A DNA stretch of 21,147 nt from DASUCS01 sp036275935 (GTDB lineage: Bacteria; Actinomycetota; Acidimicrobiia; Acidimicrobiales; JACDCH01). Positions 7,519 through 15,126 of this stretch are shown here, piece by piece. The stretch is from the NCBI GenBank assembly GCA_036275935.1, contig DASUCS010000067.1, positions 1 through 21,147 on the forward strand, read 5' to 3'. The notes beneath the pieces are model-generated. The model worked only from the letters and a program-made list of their open reading frames with translations, ran no database searches and was not told where the DNA came from. Numbering within the stretch: the first letter of the stretch is position 1; each line of letters starts with the position of its first letter. The position numbers and the translations under genes were made by a program.

Positions 7519-9006
7519 GTGGCAGAACCGGCCTCTGATCGTCGCGAGGTCGATGCGACCGAGCCGGACACGCCTGTCGTCGCGCTGCCTCCCTTGATCG
7601 ACGAGGTCGTCGGCGCGCCGGAACAGGCGGCGCTGCACGTGAGGGTCTTCGGCAGCCATGCGTTCTTCCGGTTGTGGATCGCACAGGTCGTGTCGGCGCT
7701 CGGCGATTGGCTGGGCTTCCTCGCCATCACCGTCCTCGCCGCGTCGCTCGGGAGCGGCAAGGGCGGGGGAAGCGGGGGTGGCGCCGCGGTCGGCCTCGTG
7801 ATGTCGGCGCGCATCATCCCCGGCTTCTTCCTGGCGCCCGTCGCGGGCGTGATGATCGATCGATGGGATCGCAAGAAGGTCATGGTGACGTGCGACCTCA
7901 CGCGCGCGTTGGTGATCGCGAGCCTGCCGTTCGTGCACACTGTGACGGGTCTGGTGCTCGCGTCGCTGATCCTCGAGATCGGCACGCTCGCGTGGTCACC
8001 CGCCAAGGAGGCCTCGGTACCGAACCTCGTGCCGAACGATCGGCTCACGTCGGCCAACTCGCTCTCGTTGGTGGCGGCCTACGGCACCTTCCCGATCGCA
8101 GCGGTGTTCTTTGCGTTGCTCGCACAGTTGGCCACGAGCCTCGGGCACATCGACCTCCTGCACGCGTTCAAGACGGACCAGACAGCGTTGGCCTTCTACG
8201 CAGATGCGGGAACGTTCCTCCTGTCGGCGACGATGATCTCGACGCTGGCGTTGCCGGACGCGGGTCGTCGACGGCGGTCCAACAGCGACAAACGCATCGA
8301 CTTCTCCCAGACCTTTCACGAGCTGAAGGAAGGTTGGCAGTTCATCTTCGTCAACCCGGTCGTGCGGTCCGTCAACCTCGGGCTCGCGTGTGGCCTCATC
8401 GGTGGCGGCATGGTCGTTCCTCTGGGTTCGATCTTCTCCACCGATGTTCTCGACTCCGGTGCGGCCGGCTACGGCGTGTTCATCACCGCGCTCGGCTTCG
8501 GCGTCGCAGCCGGCGTGCTCTTGCTGTCGGTCACCCAGAAACGGCTGCCGAAGGCGCGCGTCTTCGAGATGTCGATCTTCCTCGCCGGGTTGTCGTTGAT
8601 CTTCGCGGCGTCGATGTCGTCGCTCGAGTTCGCCATCATCGGCGTGTTCGTGCTCGGGATCTGCGGCGGATCGGTCTACGTGGTCGGGTTCACCCTGCTG
8701 CACGAGAACGTGGACGACGCGTTGCGAGGCCGCATCTTCAGCGCGCTCTACACGATCGTGCGACTGTGCCTGCTCATCGCGTTCGCGCTCGGGCCGTTCC
8801 TCTCGGAGTTCCTGGACAACGTCTCGAAACGCGTGTTCAGCGACGACCGCACAATCACGGTCCTCGGGCGCGACCTCTACGTGCCGGGCGAGCGGCTGAC
8901 GCTCTGGTTGGCAGGGGCGATCATCATGGTCGCCGGCGCGATCGTCTTCCTGTCGCTGCGCGCTGGCACGAGCGAGGCCGACACGCGCGAGTCCGCCGCC
9001 ACCTGA
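7519..9006 (+). CDS. MFS transporter, EntS/MFS_3-like exporter
   Basis: This 495-residue inner-membrane protein belongs to the major facilitator superfamily. A soluble acidic N-terminus (1-42) precedes the first membrane helix, which contains FFRLWIAQVVSALGDWLG (49-66). Motif A between helices 2 and 3 is GVMIDRWDRKK (110-120). About 11-12 hydrophobic helices can be counted, and residues 236-260 with the following charged stretch form the central cytoplasmic loop. This architecture is that of the MFS_3 group of drug and siderophore exporters (EntS-like); substrate unknown. An unusual Gly/Ser-rich loop (78-90) lies between helices 1 and 2. The gene starts 7 nt after topA and its TGA overlaps the tmk ATG by one base, so it is built into the replication operon although transport has no obvious link to it. 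Confidence 0.9.
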   Translation: MAEPASDRREVDATEPDTPVVALPPLIDEVVGAPEQAALHVRVFGSHAFFRLWIAQVVSALGDWLGFLAITVLAASLGSGKGGGSGGGAAVGLVMSARIIPGFFLAPVAGVMIDRWDRKKVMVTCDLTRALVIASLPFVHTVTGLVLASLILEIGTLAWSPAKEASVPNLVPNDRLTSANSLSLVAAYGTFPIAAVFFALLAQLATSLGHIDLLHAFKTDQTALAFYADAGTFLLSATMISTLALPDAGRRRRSNSDKRIDFSQTFHELKEGWQFIFVNPVVRSVNLGLACGLIGGGMVVPLGSIFSTDVLDSGAAGYGVFITALGFGVAAGVLLLSVTQKRLPKARVFEMSIFLAGLSLIFAASMSSLEFAIIGVFVLGICGGSVYVVGFTLLHENVDDALRGRIFSALYTIVRLCLLIAFALGPFLSEFLDNVSKRVFSDDRTITVLGRDLYVPGERLTLWLAGAIIMVAGAIVFLSLRAGTSEADTRESAAT

Positions 9007-9593
9007 TGCTCATCGCCTTCGAAGGTGGCGAAGGCTCGGGCAAGTCGACACAGGCGCGGCTGCTCGCCGAACGACTCGGCGCGGTCCTCACGCACGAACC
9101 GGGAGCGACCGAGACCGGCGCACGGATCCGCGCGCTGTTGCTCGACCCGGACGCGGTCGTCGACGCGCGAACCGAAGCGTTGCTCATGGCCGCCGACCGA
9201 GCTGAGCATCTCGCGGAGGTGATCGCGCCTGCGCTGGCGAGGGGCCAGCACGTCGTCACCGATCGCTACTTGTACTCGTCGCTCGCCTATCAGTCGTACG
9301 GGCGCGGTCTCGATCGCCAGGAGGTGCGCCACCTGTCCGCCTTCGCCGGTGCACCCGAGGCCGATCTCGTGCTGCTCGTCGTCGTGTCGCCCGCGGAGCG
9401 GACTCGGCGCGTGAAGCCCACGCCCGACCGCATCGAGGCGTCGGGCAGTGACTTTCATCGCCGGGTGGAGGAAGGGTTCCTCGAATTGGCGGCCGCGGAT
9501 CCGCACCGATGGGTGGTCATCGACGGTGATGGCCCCGTCGACGAGGTGGCGGACAAGGTCTGGGCTGCCGTGCGATCCCACTCGCTACCTTGA
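9006..9593 (+). CDS. tmk: Thymidylate kinase (dTMP kinase)
   Basis: This 195-residue enzyme phosphorylates dTMP to dTDP with ATP in the cytoplasm, an essential step toward dTTP for DNA synthesis. The P-loop is GGEGSGKST (7-15), the substrate-binding EPG is at 31-33, the DRY motif is at 86-88 (VTDRYLYSSLAYQ), and the LID region carries DRIE (141-144) followed by FHRRVEEGF. The usual REPGGT appears as HEPGAT, a conservative variation in a conserved spot. Length is a little below the common 205-215. The ATG overlaps the TGA of the MFS gene (TGATG), so translation is coupled. The 3' end carries the -10-like box used by holB. Confidence 0.96.
   Translation: MLIAFEGGEGSGKSTQARLLAERLGAVLTHEPGATETGARIRALLLDPDAVVDARTEALLMAADRAEHLAEVIAPALARGQHVVTDRYLYSSLAYQSYGRGLDRQEVRHLSAFAGAPEADLVLLVVVSPAERTRRVKPTPDRIEASGSDFHRRVEEGFLELAAADPHRWVVIDGDGPVDEVADKVWAAVRSHSLP
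9586..9591 (+). promoter_or_regulatory. TACCTT -10-like box of holB
   Basis: TACCTT lies at the end of tmk, 7 nt before GTG 9599, and lacks any intervening Shine-Dalgarno. It repeats the box and spacing found before the crotonase gene. It also helps choose GTG 9599 over the in-frame TTG at 9590, which falls inside the box. Confidence 0.45.
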
Positions 9594-9598
9594 CCGGC

Positions 9599-10654
9599 GT
9601 GCCAGTGGACCCATGGGCCGGTGTCGTCGGGCAGACGCGTGCCATCGAGCAGTTGGCGGCTGCGGCACGAGCGCCAGTGCATGCGTATCTCCTGGTCGGA
9701 CCGCGGGGGAGCGGCAAGCGATCGTTGGCCCGAGCGTTCGCGGGCGCGTTGCTCGCGGCCACTGCACCATCCGAGCCCGATCGGGCGGTGACCTTGGCGC
9801 TCGCGGGCCGGCACCCCGACCTGCACGAGTTCGAGCGGGCCGGCCCCTACATCACGGTCGAGCAGGCTGACGCGATCATCCGCGAGTCGAGCCGCAGCGG
9901 GGTCGAGAGCGACCGCAAGGTTCTCGTGCTCGTCGACTTCCACCTGGTGCAGCCCGCGGTCGAGGGCAAGTTGCTCAAGAGCATCGAGGAGCCGCCGGGC
10001 GACACGGTGTTCGTCGTCCTCGCCGAGTCGGTGCCGACCTTGCTCGAACCGATCGCATCGCGCTGCGTGCGCATCGCGGTCGAGCCGCTGTCCGAGACGC
10101 TGGTTGCCGGCGCCCTCATCGAGTCGGGGTTCGAGTCGGGACTCGCGTCGGAGGTCGCCGCGGCCGCGAACGGTGACCTCGATCGGGCGCGGTTGTTGGC
10201 GACCGACCCGCGGTTTCTCCTGCGGCAGGCGCTGTGGCGGTCGATCCCGGAGAAGCTCGACGGCACCGGTGCGATGGTGGCGCGACTGGTCGGCGAGGTG
10301 CGGGCGTCGATCGACGATGCCGCCGCGCCGTTGCAGGAGCGCCACGGCGGGGAGATCGTGGAACTGGAAGCGCGGATCGAGCGCTACGGCGAACGTGGTT
10401 CCGGCAAGACCCAGCTCGTCGAACGTCAACGTCGCGAGTTGCGGCGCCACCGCACGGACGAGATCAAGTTCGGACTGGCGACGATGGCGGCGCGTTACCG
10501 CGACGAGCTGTCGTCGGATCCACGCACTGCGCTGCAGGCGATCGCGTCCATCGAGGACTCGCACACGTCGATGGAGCGCAACCCGAACGAGACGCTGTTG
10601 CTGCACGCCCTGCTGCTCGCGCTGCCGGCGCTTCGCGTCGGCGCGCCCGTGTGA
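9599..10654 (+). CDS. holB: DNA polymerase III clamp-loader subunit delta prime
   Basis: This 351-residue AAA+ protein is the delta prime subunit of the clamp loader, which places the beta clamp on DNA. It has a P-loop-like GPRGSGKRS (34-42), a degenerate Walker B (VLVLVDFHLV, 108-117), the LLKSIEEPP segment (125-133) and the SRC motif (154-156) characteristic of clamp-loader subunits. The four-Cys zinc module found in many delta prime and DnaX proteins between the P-loop and Walker B is absent: the only Cys in the first 160 residues is in SRC. The C-terminal part, with a basic RQRRELRRHRTDE stretch, is typical of actinobacterial forms. GTG 9599 is preferred as start because of the upstream box. 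Its position after topA and tmk is the usual actinobacterial one. The TGA abuts the convergent lipoprotein stop. Confidence 0.93.
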   Translation: MPVDPWAGVVGQTRAIEQLAAAARAPVHAYLLVGPRGSGKRSLARAFAGALLAATAPSEPDRAVTLALAGRHPDLHEFERAGPYITVEQADAIIRESSRSGVESDRKVLVLVDFHLVQPAVEGKLLKSIEEPPGDTVFVVLAESVPTLLEPIASRCVRIAVEPLSETLVAGALIESGFESGLASEVAAAANGDLDRARLLATDPRFLLRQALWRSIPEKLDGTGAMVARLVGEVRASIDDAAAPLQERHGGEIVELEARIERYGERGSGKTQLVERQRRELRRHRTDEIKFGLATMAARYRDELSSDPRTALQAIASIEDSHTSMERNPNETLLLHALLLALPALRVGAPV

Positions 10655-11293
10655 TCACGCCACGCGTGTGAGCGGGAGCATCTCTCCGGATCGGTCGCGT
10701 GCCGTCGCCGACTTCACGGTGTCGACGAGATCCTCGGCGGCAAGGACGGTCGTCGACGTCGTCCCCGCCTCCACGATGCCGCGATTGAGCAGGTCGTTGT
10801 CGAGGTCGAAGCCCTCCATGTAGAAGGGCGAGTCGCTCTCGCCGATGAGTGCGCGCCGCCATTGCCCGACGTACAACCACGCCTCGAGGAAGTGGACCTT
10901 GTCGCCGTCGCCCTCGGTGATCTCGAGGTCACCCGTCTCGAAATCAGTCGCGCTCTGGTTGTCGACCTCGGCCAGCACCATCCGAAGCGGCCGCGTCTCG
11001 CGCACGTTGTCGTGGTACGCCTGCACCCGCTGCACGAGCGGATGGTCGTCGGGCGCGAGCACGGTGTAACGCACCGTCACGCCGTCGTTCGTGTGCAGGA
11101 CGTACTGCACACGCTGGCCGTTGCTCACCGGTGTCGCGTCAGCGAGCGGGGCCGACTCGCTCGAGCTCGGCGCCGCGGTCGGCGCGGTCGACGCGCTCGA
11201 GGTCGTGTTGCGGCGAGCGGTGTCGTCGCCGCCGCAACCGATCGCCACGACGAGCGCGATCGCGACACCGATCAGCCCGCCCCGTACCGCCAT
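10655..11293 (-). CDS. Lipoprotein of unknown function
   Basis: This 212-residue protein has a hydrophobic N-terminus and a lipobox AIGC with the Cys at residue 20, then GGDD and a Thr/Ser/Ala/Pro linker to about residue 52. The remaining soluble domain is mixed beta/alpha with many acidic residues, including GQRVQYVLHTNDGVTVRYT and a tail near VDTVKSATARDRSGE. I do not recognise the family. ATG 11293 starts the signal peptide directly; the longer frame to 11338 would put 15 non-signal residues ahead of it. There is no Shine-Dalgarno, but TAGCCT lies 8 nt upstream. Its stop is adjacent to the holB stop, and it is divergent from the tRNA gene. Confidence 0.85.
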   Translation of the reverse strand: MAVRGGLIGVAIALVVAIGCGGDDTARRNTTSSASTAPTAAPSSSESAPLADATPVSNGQRVQYVLHTNDGVTVRYTVLAPDDHPLVQRVQAYHDNVRETRPLRMVLAEVDNQSATDFETGDLEITEGDGDKVHFLEAWLYVGQWRRALIGESDSPFYMEGFDLDNDLLNRGIVEAGTTSTTVLAAEDLVDTVKSATARDRSGEMLPLTRVA

Positions 11294-11301
11294 CGGCGAC
11301 G

Positions 11302-11307
11302 AGGCTA
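11302..11307 (-). promoter_or_regulatory. TAGCCT -10-like box of the lipoprotein gene
   Basis: On the minus strand TAGCCT ends 8 nt before ATG 11293, with no Shine-Dalgarno between, matching the leaderless pattern seen elsewhere in the window. Confidence 0.4.
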
Positions 11308-11346
11308 GAGCGCAGAACGGCGTCTGGACCGGCCACAACGGACTGC

Positions 11347-11352
11347 TACCGT
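11347..11352 (+). promoter_or_regulatory. TACCGT -10-like box of tRNA-Thr
   Basis: TACCGT sits 11 nt before the mature tRNA 5' end, preceded by GC as in the boxes of the crotonase and holB genes. A weak -35-like CTGGAC lies at 11324-11329 with a 17-bp spacer. Confidence 0.45.
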
Positions 11353-11363
11353 CAACTGCTCCC

Positions 11364-11436
11364 GCCCGGGTAGCTCAGACGGCAGAGCAGCTCACTCGTA
11401 ATGAGCAGGTCAAGGGTTCGATTCCCTTCTCGGGCT
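11364..11436 (+). tRNA. tRNA-Thr, anticodon CGT
   Basis: A full cloverleaf of 73 nt folds by eye: acceptor GCCCGGG (11364-11370) with CTCGGGC (one G-U pair), D stem GCTC/GAGC, anticodon stem GCTCA/TGAGC with loop CTCGTAA, 5-nt variable loop, and T stem AAGGG/CCCTT with loop TTCGATT. The anticodon CGT reads the Thr codon ACG. The discriminator is T and is followed by CCC, so the 3' CCA is not encoded. Its strong complementarity produces a false antisense reading frame, a well-known annotation artefact. Confidence 0.97.
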
Positions 11437-11655
11437 CCCGTCGAGGGCCTCGCGCGCGGAGCGTGTGTCGAGGCCGTCGTAGACGTCCGCGAGCTCCTCG
11501 AGGAGCTCGGCGGCGCGCTGGTGGAGCTTCGCGAGTCGCTCGAACCCGACTTGATCGACGTCGGGAACCGCTTGTGCGGCCATCCGACGATTTTCGTACG
11601 CGAGCTCGCGTTCGAGCGTGGCGAGATCACGTTCCCGATCGCCGCGCGCCGACAC
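11410..11655 (-). CDS. Small helical protein of unknown function, overlaps tRNA-Thr
   Basis: An 81-residue frame with mostly G/C third positions encodes a charged, helix-forming protein: an N-terminal RDLATLERELAYENRR helix and a second helix around LHQRAAELLEELADVY, both with heptad-like Leu/Ala spacing. The start is GTG 11655 with no convincing Shine-Dalgarno. The last nine codons and the TGA lie antisense to the T arm and acceptor side of tRNA-Thr, an overlap of 27 bases. The same DNA also reads open on the plus strand, but with poor codon quality. I do not recognise the family. A short cytoplasmic coiled-coil protein is the most that can be said, and the gene call itself is moderate. Confidence 0.55.
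   Translation of the reverse strand: MSARGDRERDLATLERELAYENRRMAAQAVPDVDQVGFERLAKLHQRAAELLEELADVYDGLDTRSAREALDGSPRRESNP
11446..11475 (+). terminator. Hairpin just downstream of tRNA-Thr
   Basis: GGCCTCG (11446-11452) pairs perfectly with CGAGGCC (11469-11475) around a 16-nt loop, starting 10 nt after the tRNA end. There is no T-run after it, so it could be a U-less actinobacterial terminator or simply codon-driven symmetry in the small antisense gene. Confidence 0.3.
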
Positions 11656-11737
11656 GGCTGGAGTCGATACCCCGTGAACAGGCTGACAACCGCGCGTCGC
11701 AGTCTTGTCCGGTTCGCGCAGATCGCGCGGCGGCGCG

Positions 11738-14476
11738 TCAGGTCGTGGCGCTGGTGCTGGTGCGGCGTTGGCGTGACATCTGGATGGCCTTGTCGATTGC
11801 CACGAAGCCAGGGCCGAGCAGCGACAGGCCCATCACGATCACCCACTGGCGGCCGTTCAGCGACACCGTGTCGAGCAGTCGTTGCAGCATGTTCAGCTCG
11901 ACCGCTGCCCACGTCAGCGTCCACCCCAGGAAGATCCAGCCGAGATACGGGAACACGGGCGACGACCACGGAGCTTCACGTTCGCGGCGCAACACGATGC
12001 CGAGGTTCACGGCGCTCAACGCAACGACGGCGAACGCCATCGTCATCGACACCGAGGGATTTGTGGTGCTCGCGGTGTCGGGTCCCCACTGCAAGACGCT
12101 GAGCGCCGTCACGGAGATGATGAAGCCGCTCACCAGCCAACGCACGATCTGTGCTCGGTTCACGATCTTCGTGCCCGGCTTGCGAGGCGGGCGCTCCATC
12201 ACGCTCGGATCCGGCACGTCCACGATGAACCCGATGACCACCGTCACCACGACGAAGAACTTGCAGAACAGCAACATCATCGGGAACATCGCAACGCCCT
12301 CGTTGATGTTGAAGATCGTGGCCAACAGCATGAGCTGCAGGACCGACGACAGGATCGTGAGCTGCAGCTTCACGTAGGAGTGGATGCGACGGTAGATGTC
12401 GCGACCGAGGTCGACCGCGCGCACGAGCGTGGCGAAGTTGTCGTCGGTGAGAACGATCTTGGCGGCCTGCTTCGACACCTCCGACCCGCTGCCCATCGCC
12501 ACGCCGACGTCCGCCTGCTTCAGTGCAGCGGCGTCGTTCACCGCGTCGCCCGTCATCGCGACGACCTCACCGCTCTCCTGCATCAGTTTGGCGAGCCGAA
12601 CCTTGTCCTCCGGTGCGACGCGGCCGAACACGTGGAGCTGTGGCAGCTGCCGGATGACTTCGTCGTCCTCGAGGTGTTGCAGGTCGGTGCCCGTGATCAC
12701 ACCCTCACCGAGGCCGAGCTCGTCGGCGATCGCCCGGGCGGTGACGGTGTGATCGCCGGTGATCATGCGGACGTCGATCCCGGCGGCTCTCGCGACTCGC
12801 ACCGCTTCCTTGGCTTCCGCACGCAACGGATCGATGATGCCGACGAGCGCGATCAAGAGCAGACCCGTGACCGCGGACATCGGATCCGATGAGGCCGCAA
12901 CCATCCCACTGTCGTCGAGGTCACGGACGGCGAAGGCGAGTACACGCAGTCCGCCTTCTGACATCTTCTTGTTGGCCGCCAGCAACTCGTCGCGTACATC
13001 TGCGATCGGCGTTGCCGCGCCGCGCCACAACGCATGGCTGCAGTGGTCGATGATCACATCGGGCGCGCCCTTCACGGTCGCGAAGTGGGACTCCCGCAAC
13101 ACCTCGGCGGACATCCAGTCGGGCCGATCGTGGAACGTCGCCATGAACTTGTACTCGGAGTCGAACGGCACCTCGGCGATGCGTGGCAGCGCTCGGCGCG
13201 TTTCCTCCGCGTCCGCGCCCATCTTGGCGGCGAGGACGACGAGCGCAGCCTCCGTGGGGTCACCGATGATCGACTCGTCGTCAGCCACAGTGGCGTCACT
13301 CGACAACGCCAGCCCCAGCGCCAGTCGGCTGAAGTCACGCGGTGGCGCTCCTGCGACGCCGAGAATCGCGCCGGTCTTCGTGTAGCCGCCGCCTTCGATG
13401 CAGAACCACTCGCCGTCGGCGAACATCGTCGACGCGGTCATGGCATTCATCGTCAGCGTGCCGGTCTTGTCGCTGTTGATGACTGTCGTGCCGCCGAGCG
13501 TCTCGACGTCACTCAGGGACCGCACCACTGCCTTCGACGCCGCGAGGCGCTGCGCGCCCGACGACAGCATGGTCTGCACGAACGTCGGCAGCCCGGTCGG
13601 GATCGACGCGATCCCGGTCGACACACACAGCAGCAACAAGGTCTCGAGGTCCTGTCCTCGAACGACACCGATGATCGCGATGATCCCGACCGCAGCCCAG
13701 GCGACCGTGCCGAAGACCTTCGTCATGCCGTCGAGCTCGAGTTGCAGCGGTGAACGTGTCCGCTGCGTCGAGTTGACCATCTGCGCAATCGAGCCCATCT
13801 GCGTCGCCGCGCCGGTCGCGGTCACCACGAACGTCGCCGATCCCCGGGTGACCTGAGTGTTCTGGAAGACGCAGTTGGTGCGGTCGCCGAGGGCGATCTC
13901 GCCTTCCGGCAACGCGTTCGCGTTCTTCGCGATCGGTGCACTCTCACCCGTCAGCGCAGCTTCCTGTGTCTCGAGTGTCGCGGAGGTCACCACACGACCA
14001 TCGGCGGGGATCACGTCACCCGCCTCCAACAGCACGACATCGCCAGGCACGACCTTCGTCGAGTCGATGGCGACCACCGTCCCGCCGCGACGCACGCGTG
14101 CCTGCGGAACCTGCAGGTTGGCGAGCGCCTCGACACTGGCCCGCGCCTTGAGCTCTTGATTCGAACCCATCACGACGTTGAACGTCACCAGCGACGTCAC
14201 CACCAGACCCGTCGCGACCTGGCCGATGCCGAAGCTGGCGATGCCGACGATGATCAGCATGATGTTCATCGGATTCGCCAGCTGACCGCGTGCCACTGTC
14301 CACACGCTCGGCGCCGGTTCCGAGGGAAGCTCGTTCGGCCCGTACTCCGCGAGCCGGCGCTCGGCCTCGGTCTCGTCGAGGCCCTGCGCGGAGTCCACCT
14401 CGAGCCGGCTCGTCACCGCGTCCGGGGTCATCGAGTGCCAGGACACATCGCCGTCTGGGCGGATCATCGCCACCAT
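11738..14476 (-). CDS. P-type cation-transporting ATPase with atypical transport site
   Basis: This 912-residue membrane pump has the P2-type (SERCA/PMR-like) layout: N-terminal cation-ATPase domain (W13 to about 60), actuator motif TGES (176-179), phosphorylated Asp336 in DKTGTLT, nucleotide-binding KGAPD (469-473), TGDH (573-576), hinge motif TGDAVND (642-648, usually TGDGVND) and a C-terminal six-helix block (about 705-900). The catalytic machinery looks intact. The SERCA Ca2+ ligands are all changed: E309 is Thr294 (IPTGLP), N768 is Val712, E771 is Leu715, N796 is Lys739 and D800 is Val743, by hand alignment on conserved flanks. The substrate therefore cannot be read from known rules. The start is uncertain: ATG 14476, ATG 14467 and GTG 14500 all precede the first conserved Trp, and none has a clear Shine-Dalgarno. 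It is divergent from the DUF6325 gene across 192 bp. Confidence 0.93.
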   Translation of the reverse strand: MVAMIRPDGDVSWHSMTPDAVTSRLEVDSAQGLDETEAERRLAEYGPNELPSEPAPSVWTVARGQLANPMNIMLIIVGIASFGIGQVATGLVVTSLVTFNVVMGSNQELKARASVEALANLQVPQARVRRGGTVVAIDSTKVVPGDVVLLEAGDVIPADGRVVTSATLETQEAALTGESAPIAKNANALPEGEIALGDRTNCVFQNTQVTRGSATFVVTATGAATQMGSIAQMVNSTQRTRSPLQLELDGMTKVFGTVAWAAVGIIAIIGVVRGQDLETLLLLCVSTGIASIPTGLPTFVQTMLSSGAQRLAASKAVVRSLSDVETLGGTTVINSDKTGTLTMNAMTASTMFADGEWFCIEGGGYTKTGAILGVAGAPPRDFSRLALGLALSSDATVADDESIIGDPTEAALVVLAAKMGADAEETRRALPRIAEVPFDSEYKFMATFHDRPDWMSAEVLRESHFATVKGAPDVIIDHCSHALWRGAATPIADVRDELLAANKKMSEGGLRVLAFAVRDLDDSGMVAASSDPMSAVTGLLLIALVGIIDPLRAEAKEAVRVARAAGIDVRMITGDHTVTARAIADELGLGEGVITGTDLQHLEDDEVIRQLPQLHVFGRVAPEDKVRLAKLMQESGEVVAMTGDAVNDAAALKQADVGVAMGSGSEVSKQAAKIVLTDDNFATLVRAVDLGRDIYRRIHSYVKLQLTILSSVLQLMLLATIFNINEGVAMFPMMLLFCKFFVVVTVVIGFIVDVPDPSVMERPPRKPGTKIVNRAQIVRWLVSGFIISVTALSVLQWGPDTASTTNPSVSMTMAFAVVALSAVNLGIVLRREREAPWSSPVFPYLGWIFLGWTLTWAAVELNMLQRLLDTVSLNGRQWVIVMGLSLLGPGFVAIDKAIQMSRQRRTSTSATT

Positions 14477-14653
14477 GCCTGCACGATCCGCTCGCGCCAC
14501 AACGGCGGCATCACCCCAGACGAGTGATCGCACGGGGCGACCTGTCGGGAAGAAGGGCCGCTCGGTTTCACCTCTGGAGAGTGACGCCTCACCTCGGCGT
14601 TTGGCGCACGGTGGACGGACGACATCCGCGTGTCGCAGTCCGTGATGCTTCGA

Positions 14654-14661
14654 GAAGGTGG
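14654..14661 (+). promoter_or_regulatory. Shine-Dalgarno of the DUF6325 gene
   Basis: GAAGGTGG is 7 nt before ATG 14669 and selects it over the in-frame ATGs further upstream (14630 and 14645). The rest of the 14477-14668 intergenic region has no obvious promoter; it holds only a short 5-bp inverted repeat (ACGCC 14584-14588, GGCGT 14596-14600). Confidence 0.6.
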
Positions 14662-14668
14662 TCAGTCG

Positions 14669-15103
14669 ATGACAGAGGAAGCGAGCTTGGGTCCGGTCAG
14701 CTACCTGATCGTTGAATTCCCCGGAAACAAGATGACTGGAGACGGTCTGCAGGAACTGGTCGATCTGACTGATCGAGGGGTCATTCGCATCCTCGATCTG
14801 GTCTTCGTGAAGCGCGAGCTGGACGGCACGGTGGAAGCGATCGAGATCACCGACCTCGACAACGACGGCGAGCTCGATCTCATCGCGTTCGAAGGCGTTC
14901 GGTCGGGGCTGCTCGACGAGAGCGATCTCGCCGACGCCGAGGCCGCGATCGAGCCCGGCTCCTCGGCGGGCATCCTCATCTTCGAGAACACCTGGGCCGC
15001 ACCTTTCACCAAGGCCATGCGTGCCAGCGGTGCGGAGCTCGTTGCCGCCGGTTACATCCCCCAGGACGCACTGGTCGCGTCGCTCGACGCGGCCGGCGTC
15101 TGA
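14669..15103 (+). CDS. DUF6325-family protein
   Basis: This 144-residue acidic soluble protein begins SLGPVSYLIVEFPGNKMTGD and continues with a segment around IRILDLVFVKRELDGT, then ITDLDNDGE, and ends with a GSSAGILIFENTWA segment followed by a helix. These are the hallmarks of the actinobacterial DUF6325 family (related to DUF1269). The fold looks like alternating beta and alpha with two similar halves, and no catalytic motif is apparent. Function is unknown. The family is commonly found immediately upstream of a SHOCT protein, as it is here (23 bp apart), and both genes carry strong Shine-Dalgarno sites, so they form one operon. The pair is divergent from the P-type ATPase; a shared envelope or stress role is inference. 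Confidence 0.88.
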   Translation: MTEEASLGPVSYLIVEFPGNKMTGDGLQELVDLTDRGVIRILDLVFVKRELDGTVEAIEITDLDNDGELDLIAFEGVRSGLLDESDLADAEAAIEPGSSAGILIFENTWAAPFTKAMRASGAELVAAGYIPQDALVASLDAAGV

Positions 15104-15108
15104 TCGCA

Positions 15109-15116
15109 GAGGAAGG
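15109..15116 (+). promoter_or_regulatory. Shine-Dalgarno of the SHOCT gene
   Basis: GAGGAAGG lies 10 nt before ATG 15127 and just after the DUF6325 stop, supporting co-transcription with separate initiation. Confidence 0.6.
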
Positions 15117-15126
15117 ACGACAAGCC

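Noticed and set aside
7674..9005. Plus-strand open frame within the MFS gene in another phase
   Set aside because: Arg-rich translation without domains; it becomes meaningful only when it enters the real tmk frame at 9006.
9590..9598. TTG at 9590 as start of holB
   Set aside because: It lies within the TACCTT box; GTG 9599 is nearer to the conserved N-terminus and at the spacing used by the crotonase gene.
11352..11969. Minus-strand reading frame ending in a GNRTLDLLITSELLCRLSYPG-like peptide
   Set aside because: The peptide is the classic false translation of the antisense of a tRNA; most of the frame has low-complexity Arg/Ser content and overlaps the ATPase gene end.
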